From Candidatus Aalborgicola bjergmarkensis (lineage in GTDB: Bacteria > Pseudomonadota > Gammaproteobacteria > Burkholderiales > Burkholderiaceae_C): a DNA stretch of 64,000 nt. The translations under genes were made by a program, and so were the position numbers. The DNA is taken from assembly GCA_016708725.1 (NCBI GenBank), contig JADJFE010000003.1, forward strand, positions 62,001 to 126,000, in the 5' to 3' direction. The notes beneath the pieces are model-generated. The model was not told the DNA's origin. It saw only the letters and a list, made by a program, of their open reading frames with translations, and did no database searches. Numbering within the stretch: position 1 is the first letter of the stretch; every line of letters starts with the position of its first letter. This document shows positions 18,075-30,583 of this stretch, piece by piece.

Positions 18075-19985
18075 TCATCCGCCTCCCAGCGCCAGGGCAA
18101 TGCGGTAAGTGGCAAACGACGCCAGATAAGCCAATCCGAACAGGTAGCCCGCCATGATGGCGGGCATCGTCCAACCGCCGGTTTCACGTTTCACAGTAGC
18201 CAGTGTTGCCAGGCATTGCGGCGCAAACACGAACCAGGCAAGCAGTGACAGCGCGGTTGCCAGGCTCCACTGTTGGGCGATCAGCGGCGCCAGCTCCGTC
18301 GCGGTTTCCTCCCCGGTAGCGGCAATGGCATACACCGTGCCAAGCGCGCTGACAGCGACTTCGCGTGCCGCCAGTCCCGGCACCAGCGCAATACTGATCT
18401 GCCAATTGAAACCAATCGGTTCGAAGACCGTCGCCAGGCCGCGACCAAGGGTTCCGGCCAGGCTGTATTCGATGGCCGCTTTGGTGGCTCCCTGCGGCGG
18501 TGCCGGGTAGCTGGCTAACACCCACAACAGGATCGACAGCGCCAGAATGATGGTACCGACCCGCTTGAGGAAGATCATCACGCGCTGCCAGAGGCCGATG
18601 GCCACGTTGCGAATGGTCGGCAAATGGTAAGTCGGCAGTTCCATCATCAGCGAACTCACCTGCCGCCCGGCAGCGGTAAAGTGTTTCAGCAGCCAGCCCA
18701 CCGCCATGGCACCACCAATACCGGCAACGTAAAGGCCAAACAACACCAAACCTTGCAGTTCCATCCAGCCGCCAAGAACCCGCTGCGGGACAAAGGCGCC
18801 GATCAAAAGCGCATAAACCGGCAGACGCGCCGAGCAGGTCATCAGAGGCGCCAGCATGATCGTCACCAGCCGGTCGCGTGGACTGGCAATGGTGCGCGTC
18901 GCCATGATGCCGGGAATGGCGCAGGCGAAGCTCGACAGCAGCGGGATAAACGAGCGCCCCGACAGGCCGACGCTGCCCATCACGCGGTCCAGCAGGAATG
19001 CGGCACGCGGCAGGTAACCCGATTCTTCCAGCACCAGGATGAAGAAAAACAGGATCACGATTTGCGGCAAAAAGACCAGTACGCCACCGGCACCGGCGAT
19101 CACACCGTCGATCAGCAGCCCCTTGAGCCATCCCTCCGACAGCGCGCCACCGATGGCCTGACCGACCCAGGCCGTGGCGGATTTGATCAGACTCATGGGA
19201 AACTCGGCCCAGGAGAATACCGCCTGAAAAATCAAGAATAGCACCAGCGCCAACACCAGCGGCCCGGCAACCGGGTGCAGGATCACACGGTCGATACGGT
19301 CGCTGACCGTATTGGGTACCAGGTCATCGATTCCCAAGCGCGCAAGAATCGCGCGTACAACCGCATGATCGCCCTGCGTACCCTGCGTACCCTGTGTATG
19401 GGCCGCATCGGGAACCACCAGCGCTTCGGTCGGCGCCAGCTTCTTCCACGCAGCAGGGTCTTCGAGCGAGCGCCGCAGTTCATCAACACCATCGGAGCGG
19501 ATGCCAACCGTACTGACTACCGGCACGCCCAATTCGCGCGACAAAGCTGCCGGGTCAATGATGATGCCCTGCTTTTTGGCCAGATCGGCCATGTTGAGCG
19601 CCACCACGCAAGGCAGTCCGAGCCGCCGCACAGCCAGCACCAGCCGCAGGTTGCGGCGCAGATTGGTCGCATCGACCACACAAACCGCAAGGTCGGGTCG
19701 TTTTTCCCCCTGAGCGCGGCCAAACAAGACATCGCAGGTGACCCGCTCGTCCGGCGAGCGCGGGTAGAGGCTGTAGGTGCCAGGCAGGTCCAGCACACGC
19801 AGGTTTTTGCCTGACGACGTAGTGAGCCTGCCCTCCTTGCGCTCAACCGTCACACCGGCGTAGTTGGCCACCTTCTGGCGGCTGCCCGTGAGCAGGTTGT
19901 ACAGCGCAGTCTTGCCGCAATTGGGATTACCAACCAGGGCGACCAGCGGACCGCCAGGATGAAAATGGACGACGGCTTCGTTCAT
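18075..19985 (-). CDS. feoB: Ferrous iron transport protein B
   Basis: An inner-membrane Fe(II) transporter with an N-terminal G protein. G1 is GNPNCGKT (residues 19-26), G3 is DLPGTYSL and G4 is NMAD. Two Gate domains follow, with SFIPLLSSFACAIPGIMATR and PLMTCSARLPVYALL and multiple membrane helices. The start is set by the 4-bp overlap with feoA (ATGA at 19985); the longer open frame to 20030 is ignored. At about 636 residues it is slightly short for the family but complete. The stop lies 66 bp from the 176-bp repeat. Confidence 0.95.
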   Translation of the reverse strand: MNEAVVHFHPGGPLVALVGNPNCGKTALYNLLTGSRQKVANYAGVTVERKEGRLTTSSGKNLRVLDLPGTYSLYPRSPDERVTCDVLFGRAQGEKRPDLAVCVVDATNLRRNLRLVLAVRRLGLPCVVALNMADLAKKQGIIIDPAALSRELGVPVVSTVGIRSDGVDELRRSLEDPAAWKKLAPTEALVVPDAAHTQGTQGTQGDHAVVRAILARLGIDDLVPNTVSDRIDRVILHPVAGPLVLALVLFLIFQAVFSWAEFPMSLIKSATAWVGQAIGGALSEGWLKGLLIDGVIAGAGGVLVFLPQIVILFFFILVLEESGYLPRAAFLLDRVMGSVGLSGRSFIPLLSSFACAIPGIMATRTIASPRDRLVTIMLAPLMTCSARLPVYALLIGAFVPQRVLGGWMELQGLVLFGLYVAGIGGAMAVGWLLKHFTAAGRQVSSLMMELPTYHLPTIRNVAIGLWQRVMIFLKRVGTIILALSILLWVLASYPAPPQGATKAAIEYSLAGTLGRGLATVFEPIGFNWQISIALVPGLAAREVAVSALGTVYAIAATGEETATELAPLIAQQWSLATALSLLAWFVFAPQCLATLATVKRETGGWTMPAIMAGYLFGLAYLASFATYRIALALGGG

Positions 19986-20263
19986 GCCAAGCCGCCTATC
20001 CGTTCGGGCATCGGTACGACGTGAATACATGCCGCCTCAGCAGCGCGCAAGGCAAAAGTGGAACTGCCAACCCGAACGACCAACGGATCATTTCCTGGCA
20101 AGCCCCGCGCCATCAGCGTGACCTGTTCGCCCGGAATAAAGCCGATTTCCTCCAGCCAGCGCCCCCATTCCGGGGCATGTTCCGGCGCTCCAACTGCGTG
20201 CACCAGTTGCGCTTCGCCTAGGGTGGCAATATGCAGTGGAAAGGATTTTTTGGGAGTAACCAT
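19982..20263 (-). CDS. feoA: Ferrous iron transport protein A
   Basis: A small SH3-like cytosolic protein of 93 residues with LEEIGFIPGEQVTLMARG and a closing VRVGSSTFALRAAEA strand set, typical of FeoA. It modulates FeoB. The ATG at 20263 (MVTPKK) is preferred over upstream in-frame codons because it gives a normal FeoA length. It overlaps feoB by 4 bp. A Fur-box-like sequence lies about 45-63 bp upstream, pointing to iron repression. Confidence 0.92.
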   Translation of the reverse strand: MVTPKKSFPLHIATLGEAQLVHAVGAPEHAPEWGRWLEEIGFIPGEQVTLMARGLPGNDPLVVRVGSSTFALRAAEAACIHVVPMPERIGGLA

Positions 20264-20307
20264 GATGAAATCTTGTGTGAATCTGACGGTGTGCGCGAGC
20301 ATAGCAT

Positions 20308-20326
20308 AATGCGAATAGTTCTCAAA
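20308..20326. promoter_or_regulatory. Putative Fur box upstream of feoAB
   Basis: AATGCGAATAGTTCTCAAA resembles the proteobacterial Fur operator in its TGCGAATxxTTCTCA form, an imperfect inverted repeat. It lies 45-63 bp before the feoA start. Ferric-iron repression of feoAB is established in many bacteria; this site itself is a visual match only. Confidence 0.6.
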
Positions 20327-20490
20327 TAGAGAGCGCGCACAATTTCATCCTTTCGAAGGATGCGGCAAGGATGGATTGGTGCCGCCTGTGCCGGTCTATA
20401 CTTGGCTGACCACCACCATGCCATATGGCGCCGGGTCAACGAACGCGTAGATTGATGCCGCTTGGCTGTCCCGCCAAAATAGGAACCTAG

Positions 20491-24166
<3,676 letters not shown>

Positions 24167-24174
<8 letters not shown>

Positions 24175-25423
24175 GCGTGACCCGCGCAAACTTGCGCTTA
24201 CCCACTTGCAGCACGTAGGTTCCGGCGCCCAGTTTGAGCCCCTTGTCGCTGACCACGCAGGAATCCACCCGCACCCCGCCGCCATCAATCAAGCGGTTGC
24301 CCTCACCACTGGAAGCCGTCAGTCCGGCTGATTTGAGAAGCGCACCAATGCCCAGCGGCGCGCCATCCGGCCCGAGGGCCAGGTTCACGGCGGCGATATC
24401 GTCTGGAATACCGCCCTTGCTGCGGTTGATGAAATCCTGCTCGGCCGCATCCGCCGCCACAGCCGAGTGAAAGCGTGTGGTGATTTCCTTGGCCAGGGCC
24501 ACCTTGGCGTCCTTGGGATTACGGCCTGCCTCCACCTCGGCCTTGAGCGTGGCAATCTGCGTTTCGCTCTGAAAACTCAGCAAGGTATACCAGCGCCACA
24601 TGAGCACATCGGAAATACTCAACACCTTGGCAAACATGGTGTTGGCATCTTCGCTGATACCGACGTAGTTGTTCTTGCTTTTGGACATCTTCTCCACACC
24701 GTCCAGCCCTTCGAGCAGTGGCATGGTCAGGATGCATTGCGGCTCCTGACCATATTCGGCCTGCAACTGGCGCCCCACCAGCAGGTTGAATTTCTGGTCT
24801 GTGCCGCCCAGCTCCAGATCGCTGTGCAGCGCCACGCTGTCGTACCCTTGCATCAGCGGATACAAGAACTCGTGCACGCTGATGCTTTGTCCGGCTTTGA
24901 AGCGGTCGTGGAAATCGTTGCGCTCCATCATCCGCGCCACGGTGTAGCGCGAAGCCAGCTGAATCATGCCACGCGCACCCAGCGGGTCGCTCCACTCGCT
25001 GTTGTAGCGAATTTCGGTTTTTTCAGGGTCCAGCACCAGGCTGGCCTGTTTGTAGTAGGTCTGCGCGTTGGCCTCGATCTGTTCGCGCGTCAGCGGCGGG
25101 CGCGTGCTGTTGCGCCCCGATGGGTCGCCGATCATGCTGGTAAAGTCGCCAATCAGAAAAATGACCGTGTGCCCCAGATTTTGCAGCTGGCGCATCTTGT
25201 TCAGCACCACGGTGTGTCCCAGATGGATGTCCGGCGCAGTGGGGTCCAGGCCAAGTTTGATGCGCAAGGGCTTGCCGTTGGCTTCGGAGCGGGCCAGTTT
25301 TTTGACCCAATCGTCCTGCGGAATCAGTTCATCGCACCCCCGCAAAGTGATCGCCAGCGCCTCACGAACGCGGTCGTTTGCTGCAAAATGTATGTCTGTG
25401 GTGATGACTGTAGACTGGTTCAT
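24167..25423 (-). CDS. tyrS: Tyrosyl-tRNA synthetase
   Basis: A class I aminoacyl-tRNA synthetase charging tRNA-Tyr. It has the HIGH-type motif DIHLGHTVVL, the KMSKS loop VEKMSKSKNN and a C-terminal S4 RNA-binding domain ending LQVGKRKFARVTLT. The ATG at 25423 (MNQSTV) is chosen; the frame is open to 25459, but that would run into kaiB. At 418 residues it is full length. It starts only 32 bp after the distal kaiB stop with no terminator seen between, so this housekeeping gene may be co-transcribed with the kai operon. Confidence 0.95.
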
Positions 25424-25455
25424 AAGGGTTTTTTCAAAATTCAATTGTCCGTGTA

Positions 25456-25749
25456 TCACGCAGATCTTGGCTTGAGTTGCAGTCCGACCAACGTTTTTTC
25501 GGTATCGGAGAGGTCACCGATGATTTTGCGGATCGGCTCCGGCAACTTGCGCACCAGGGTGGGAATGGCGATGATCTTGTCGCCCTCGGCCAACTGTGGT
25601 TTTTCCAGAAGATCCACGACCTCGACCAGATAACGGCCCGCAAGATGCTCCTCGCAGATACGGTGCAAATTCGATATGGCTGCCAATGATTTGGGCGCCT
25701 GGCCGGCAATGTAGAGTCGCAGCACCCAATTTTCGGAAGGTTTCATCAT
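25456..25749 (-). CDS. kaiB: KaiB-family protein (distal copy)
   Basis: The 97-residue thioredoxin-like KaiB has WVLRLYIAGQAPKS, a middle VEVVDLLEKPQLAEGDKI and the conserved cis-proline region IIAIPTLVRKLPEPIRKIIG. In cyanobacteria KaiB binds the CI ring of KaiC after a fold switch; here its partner should be the KaiC encoded just upstream. The ATG overlaps the kaiC stop by 4 bp, so the two are translationally coupled. No kaiA is present in the window. Confidence 0.92.
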   Translation of the reverse strand: MMKPSENWVLRLYIAGQAPKSLAAISNLHRICEEHLAGRYLVEVVDLLEKPQLAEGDKIIAIPTLVRKLPEPIRKIIGDLSDTEKTLVGLQLKPRSA

Positions 25750-27479
25750 AGGACAGAGTGAATAGAGATTTTCGTGTCGGGCCGGGCTGGTTCGGCTCGC
25801 AGGGTTGCCAGTTCGGCCATGCTGGTTTCGGCCAATTGGGCCTGCATGTCCTCGCGCGCCAGATCGGCTTCCAGGGTATGCAGTTCTTCCTCGTATTCAG
25901 CACGGATGACAGCGATTTTCCCCTCCGCCACCTGACGCCGCTGCTCAACCAGGGTACGGCGGCGTGCCGCTTCATCACGTCGGGCGATCATTCTGCTTTC
26001 TTTCAAGCTCTTGTGCAACTGGCGGGCCGATCCGGTAAGTATCTGTCCACTAACATCCACCAGTACATCCACCAACTCAATGCCGGAATTGGTGAGACGA
26101 AATTCCCGAATCTGGTTGGAATGCGCCGTCCCGCGTGCCTTGCAGACATACAGACCCCGGGTGCGCTCACTGGCGGACTCCAGATTGCGCAGCAGCAACC
26201 ACACATCAACCAGGGAAGAGATGGCCACGGAGGTCGATTCGGGCGCATCACCACCATAGGTCAACGCCGTGAACAAGGAGGTGATGCCTCTGGTCTTGAA
26301 TAGATCGACGGCGCGCACGAGCATCATTTTGACCCGTTCGTCATCGGCAGCAATACTGAACGCCGTGATCGGGTCTATGACCACGAGATGAGGGTGAAAC
26401 TCGTGTACCAGGCTCATGAGGGTAGCGAGATGGATTTCAAGTCCGCTGGAGGTGGGGCGGGCCGCATGGAAGCGCAGCCGTCCGGCCTGCCGCCATTGCG
26501 CCAGATTCAGTCCGATTGAGGACATATTGCGTTCTATCTGGTCGGGGGACTCCTCGAATGCGAGGTACAGGGCACGCTCGCCACGTCGGCAGGCGGCATC
26601 CACCATGTTGGCAGCAATGCTGCTCTTTCCGGTGCCGCTGGTTCCGGTTACCAGCACGCTGCTGCCACGAAACAGTCCACCGCCAAGCATCGCGTCCAGA
26701 CTTTCGACGCCCGAGGAAATCCGCTCCTTGCTGATTGGATAGGTCAGACCGGCGGATGTGATTGGCATGACTGTGAATCCGTGGCGATCCAGAACGAAGG
26801 GGTATTCATCGCCGCCATGCGCCGAGCCCCGGTACTTGACGATACGTAGCCGCCGGGTGGCAAGCTGATTTTCTATGCGATTGTCCAGAGCAATGACACA
26901 ATCGGCGATGTATTCTTCGAGGCCATGCCGGGTGATGGTAGTCGTGCCCCGTTCCGTGGTCACGACGGCGGAAACCCCCTTGTCCTTGAGCCAGTTCATC
27001 AGGCGACGGAATTCCGAACGCAGGATGCGCAGATCGGTAAAGGCCGAGAACAGGTTTTCGACGGCATCGAGTGCAATACGGCGCGCTCCCGTCGCGTCGA
27101 TGGCAGCCCCCAGGCGCAGAAACAATCCGTCGAGATCATACTCACCAGCCTCAATCAGTTCGCTGGGTTCGATATCGATGTTGATGATGCGCAAGGTATT
27201 CTCGTGCTGGTGACGGGAAAGATCAAAACCCAGCGAGGCCACATTGGCAGTGAGCTCCGCAGCGGTTTCTTCGAAGCTGACAAATACGCCAGGCTCCTGG
27301 AAGTGTTCGATCCCATGCAGCACAAATTCCAGGGCAAACAGCGTCTTGCCTGCCCCGGCATGGCCGGCAACCAGGGTGGGACGTCCGCGCGGCAGACCTC
27401 CACCTGATATCTCATCAAAGCCTGCGATTCCGGTTGGGCACTTTTCAAGCGCGGCAATTGTTGCATTGGACATGGTCAT
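25746..27479 (-). CDS. kaiC: KaiC-family ATPase/kinase (distal copy) with C-terminal coiled coil
   Basis: A double RecA-type protein with Walker A GHAGAGKT at residues 39-46 (CI) and GTSGTGKS in CII, each followed by FEE acidic pairs. The autophosphorylation position reads ISS (S421-S422) instead of the cyanobacterial Ser-Thr. About 90 residues of charged coiled coil follow CII (RRTLVEQRRQVAEGK, EEELHTLEADLARED), absent from standard KaiC. The ATG at 27479 overlaps the stop of the upstream GGDEF gene (ATGA) and is preceded by a good GGAGA; the longer frame to 27719 is rejected. It probably forms a hexamer. The specific output is unknown. Confidence 0.9.
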   Translation of the reverse strand: MTMSNATIAALEKCPTGIAGFDEISGGGLPRGRPTLVAGHAGAGKTLFALEFVLHGIEHFQEPGVFVSFEETAAELTANVASLGFDLSRHQHENTLRIINIDIEPSELIEAGEYDLDGLFLRLGAAIDATGARRIALDAVENLFSAFTDLRILRSEFRRLMNWLKDKGVSAVVTTERGTTTITRHGLEEYIADCVIALDNRIENQLATRRLRIVKYRGSAHGGDEYPFVLDRHGFTVMPITSAGLTYPISKERISSGVESLDAMLGGGLFRGSSVLVTGTSGTGKSSIAANMVDAACRRGERALYLAFEESPDQIERNMSSIGLNLAQWRQAGRLRFHAARPTSSGLEIHLATLMSLVHEFHPHLVVIDPITAFSIAADDERVKMMLVRAVDLFKTRGITSLFTALTYGGDAPESTSVAISSLVDVWLLLRNLESASERTRGLYVCKARGTAHSNQIREFRLTNSGIELVDVLVDVSGQILTGSARQLHKSLKESRMIARRDEAARRRTLVEQRRQVAEGKIAVIRAEYEEELHTLEADLAREDMQAQLAETSMAELATLRAEPARPDTKISIHSVL

Positions 27480-28948
27480 GTTGTCTCCTGGGTAAGGTGG
27501 GTTATGCCGTGCTCGAAGTAGCGAAAGCCCCCTTTGCCGGATGCCTTGGCCGAATAGAGTGCCGCATCGGCACGTTTGAGCAAGCTGGCGGCCTGGATGC
27601 CATCTTCGGGATAAACGGCAATTCCGATTGACGCGCCGGTGCGCAGCGGGTGTGGATGTTTCCCCGCCGGGGCTTCCCATGTCAAGGCCAAACATAACTT
27701 CTGGGCCAGAACCGCGCACTCCGCAGCCAATTCCAGTTCTTCCATGATGACGACAAATTCATCGCCGCCAATGCGCGCCACGGTGTCCGAATTGCGCACA
27801 CTCGCCTTGAGTCGGTTTGCCACCTCTTGCAGCAATTGATCACCCACATGGTGCCCCAAATTGTCATTGATGGCCTTGAATCCGTCGAGATCGATGAACA
27901 GCACACCAAGCCGGTTTCCCTGGCGTTCGGTTGCTGCGAGTGCGTGGTTCAGACGGTCGAGTAACAGGGTGCGGTTGGGTAGATCGGTAAGATGGTCGTG
28001 GTAGGCCAGGTGGGCGATCCGTTCATTTTTGCTCCAGAGTTCGGTGGCATCGGTGAATACCGCCACATAGCAGTCCGGTTCATCATACTGCGGCAACACG
28101 TGATTGATGGTCGTCCATTGCAGATAGGCATTGCCATTTTTTCGCCGGTTCCAGATTTCCCCCCGCCAGTGGCCGTCCTTTTGCAGCGCATGCCAAAGCT
28201 GCGCATAAAACTCGGTGCTGTGGTGCTGGGAACGCAGAATGCGGGGGGTGCTGCCAACAGCCTCGGTAGCGCTAAAGCCGGTGATATCCGAAAAAGCCGG
28301 ATTCACCGAGAGAATGCGACGGTGCATGTCCGTCACCATCACGCCCTGCATGGTGTTTTCGATCACGCTGGAGGCGAGTCGCAGTTTCCCCGTTCGCTCG
28401 GCGATCAATCGTTCCAGCTCATGCTCGGCCAGCATACGCCTGGTCAAGTCACTCACCACTAGGCAAACAAATTGGTTCTGCCCCGTCGATAGCGGCGTCA
28501 CCGACAACTGAACCAGCGAAACCCTGACCGGGGCAACATCAGACCCCACCTCGGACGCCCCATCCGGTGCGGACTTCAATGTAACTTCGATGGAGGTCGT
28601 GCTTGTGCTCTTCAAGAGTGCCGCCACCGACATCTGCTCCATGTCAATGACACAGGAAAGCAGCGACCGTCCACGCAGTTCTTCGGCTGATAGCCCCATC
28701 ATGGCAGCAAAACGCGGGTTACAGTGCAGGATGGTGCCTGCGCCGTCGAGTGTGACACCTCCTTCGTTCATGGCACTAAAGAAGGTAACGTAGGTACTGT
28801 TGGCACCGTCCAGGTAAAGCACCCCGGTCTCGCCCAGCAGCGCATCGGCAGCCCCGGTGCGCAAAGCCGCCAACGCACCTTCCGCCTCCGCCAGTCTGAG
28901 GCGAAGCTCCTCGCTTTCCCTGTCGTTATCGTTATCGTGCAGGATCAT
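27476..28948 (-). CDS. PAS-PAS-GGDEF diguanylate cyclase (kai operon, second)
   Basis: The 490-residue cytosolic protein starts with a short acidic coiled coil (RESEELRLRLAEAEGALAAL). Two PAS domains follow, the second containing NTMQGVMVTDMHRRILSVNP. The C-terminal GGDEF domain is intact (RIGGDEFVVI), with an inhibitory I-site RNSD five residues before it. It should make c-di-GMP from GTP with product inhibition. It lacks membrane helices. Both ends overlap neighbours by 4 bp, locking it between the other cyclase and kaiC. The sensory signal is unknown. Confidence 0.9.
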   Translation of the reverse strand: MILHDNDNDRESEELRLRLAEAEGALAALRTGAADALLGETGVLYLDGANSTYVTFFSAMNEGGVTLDGAGTILHCNPRFAAMMGLSAEELRGRSLLSCVIDMEQMSVAALLKSTSTTSIEVTLKSAPDGASEVGSDVAPVRVSLVQLSVTPLSTGQNQFVCLVVSDLTRRMLAEHELERLIAERTGKLRLASSVIENTMQGVMVTDMHRRILSVNPAFSDITGFSATEAVGSTPRILRSQHHSTEFYAQLWHALQKDGHWRGEIWNRRKNGNAYLQWTTINHVLPQYDEPDCYVAVFTDATELWSKNERIAHLAYHDHLTDLPNRTLLLDRLNHALAATERQGNRLGVLFIDLDGFKAINDNLGHHVGDQLLQEVANRLKASVRNSDTVARIGGDEFVVIMEELELAAECAVLAQKLCLALTWEAPAGKHPHPLRTGASIGIAVYPEDGIQAASLLKRADAALYSAKASGKGGFRYFEHGITHLTQETT

Positions 28949-30564
28949 TGCTTGTCACTGCCCTTGCTGCCCCGATAAAAGCCGTAGGCATTGCGCCCTG
29001 CTAGCTTTACCTGGTACATCGCTTCGTCGGCAGCACGCGACAATTCAACAAGGTTACTCCCGTGCTGGGGAAATATGGCGATACCGATGCTCACGCCGAT
29101 GTGCAATTCGATCCCTTCAATCAGGAAAGGGCTGGCGAGCGCCTTGATGAACTTTGCTGCGACCTCCGCTGCGGCACGATCACTCTCCAGATCGGGCAAA
29201 ACGGCATTGAATTCATCCCCGCCAAAACGGCTGAGGGTATCGCTGGCGCGCAAGACTGCGAGGAGCCGCTGTGCAACTTCCCTCAATAGCGTATCGCCAG
29301 CGCGATGTCCCAGTGTGTCGTTCACGCTCTTGAACTTGTCAAGGTCAAGAAACAGGATGGCCACCTGCCGCCCTTTGCGCAAGGCTTGGGTAAGCGCAAG
29401 TTCTACATGGTTATTGAACAGGAAACGGTTGGCAAGTCCGGTCAACTCATCGTAGTGGGCAAGATAGCGCAGCCGTTCTTCATTTTTCTTGGCCCGCGTA
29501 ATGTCTGAAAAGATGGCTACATAGTGGCTGACTTCGCCATCATGGTCGTGAATGGCGCTGATATTGATTGACTCTGGATAAATCTCGCCATTCTTGCGCC
29601 GATTCCATATTTCCCCCCGCCAGTATCCGTGGTCGGTAATGGCTTGCCACATACGCTCGTAATACTCCTTGTCATGACGGTCCGAGCGCAACAGACTCGG
29701 CTTGCGACCCACCGCCTCCTCCACGGAATAACCGGTAATCCTGACAAAGGAACGGTTGACGGTCTGGATGAACCCTTTGGCATCGGTCACCATGATGCCT
29801 TCACGGGTGTCGTCAAAAATCCGGCTGGACAAGCGCAGTCGCTCTTCAATTCGCTTGCGTCCCGAGATATCTTCGACCATGCAGATCAGCCCGGTGGTGA
29901 CCCCGTCCTGGTTGCGAATCGGCGCCAGAGACACGCTGATGCGGATCTCGGCCCCATCACTACTGCGGATGTGCCTGATTTCCTTGCCCGTAATGGTCTT
30001 GTCCTGTCCTGCGGCTGCGCCGGTAGCGGGCACCACGGACTCCGGCAGTTTGAGCAGTTCGAAGAAGTTTCGACCGAATACCTCGTTCGCCTTCCAGTCA
30101 AAGATGGCCGTAGCGGCGGGATTCCAGAGTTCGATGCAGCCGCCGGGCGTCGTCGCAATGATCCCCAGGGGGGCGCAGTGGTACAAGGCGGCCAGTTGCT
30201 CTTTTGCCTGGACAATCGCTTGTTCCATCGCCTTGCGTTCACTGATGTCGCGCAGCATGGCAACAAAGGACTGCTGCTTGCCACTGCCGGTATGGGTATG
30301 GCTGACGCGCATTTCGGCGATGAGCTGCGAACCATCCTTGCGCCGCACGTTGATTTCGGTCGATTCTCCTGTCACCAGCGGAAAACCAAAGACTGCCCCC
30401 TGAAGCATGTAGGTTTTTCTCTGGAAAAGTTGCGCAAAGGCAAGGTTGCAGAAGGTAATCCTGCCTTCGGCATCAACCACCACAATGCCGTCGGCAGCGT
30501 CTTCCACAATGCACTGAAACAGATCGTTTGACCTGCCTGTTCTCACACTCGCATTTTGCATCAA
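28945..30564 (-). CDS. PAS-rich GGDEF diguanylate cyclase (kai operon, first)
   Basis: The 539-residue protein has three PAS domains: AADGIVVVDAEGRITFCN, CAPLGIIATTPGGCIELWNP and TREGIMVTDAKGFIQTVN. A GGDEF domain follows with an intact RFGGDEFNAV and an I-site RASD five residues upstream. No transmembrane segments are seen. It begins 19 bp after kaiC and overlaps the second cyclase gene by 4 bp. The two cyclases share the later PAS-GGDEF part (NRRKNG linker), so one may be a partial duplicate of the other. Activity is predicted from the intact A- and I-sites. Confidence 0.9.
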   Translation of the reverse strand: MMQNASVRTGRSNDLFQCIVEDAADGIVVVDAEGRITFCNLAFAQLFQRKTYMLQGAVFGFPLVTGESTEINVRRKDGSQLIAEMRVSHTHTGSGKQQSFVAMLRDISERKAMEQAIVQAKEQLAALYHCAPLGIIATTPGGCIELWNPAATAIFDWKANEVFGRNFFELLKLPESVVPATGAAAGQDKTITGKEIRHIRSSDGAEIRISVSLAPIRNQDGVTTGLICMVEDISGRKRIEERLRLSSRIFDDTREGIMVTDAKGFIQTVNRSFVRITGYSVEEAVGRKPSLLRSDRHDKEYYERMWQAITDHGYWRGEIWNRRKNGEIYPESINISAIHDHDGEVSHYVAIFSDITRAKKNEERLRYLAHYDELTGLANRFLFNNHVELALTQALRKGRQVAILFLDLDKFKSVNDTLGHRAGDTLLREVAQRLLAVLRASDTLSRFGGDEFNAVLPDLESDRAAAEVAAKFIKALASPFLIEGIELHIGVSIGIAIFPQHGSNLVELSRAADEAMYQVKLAGRNAYGFYRGSKGSDKQ

Positions 30565-30583
30565 GTCCTCAGCTGATCCGTGG

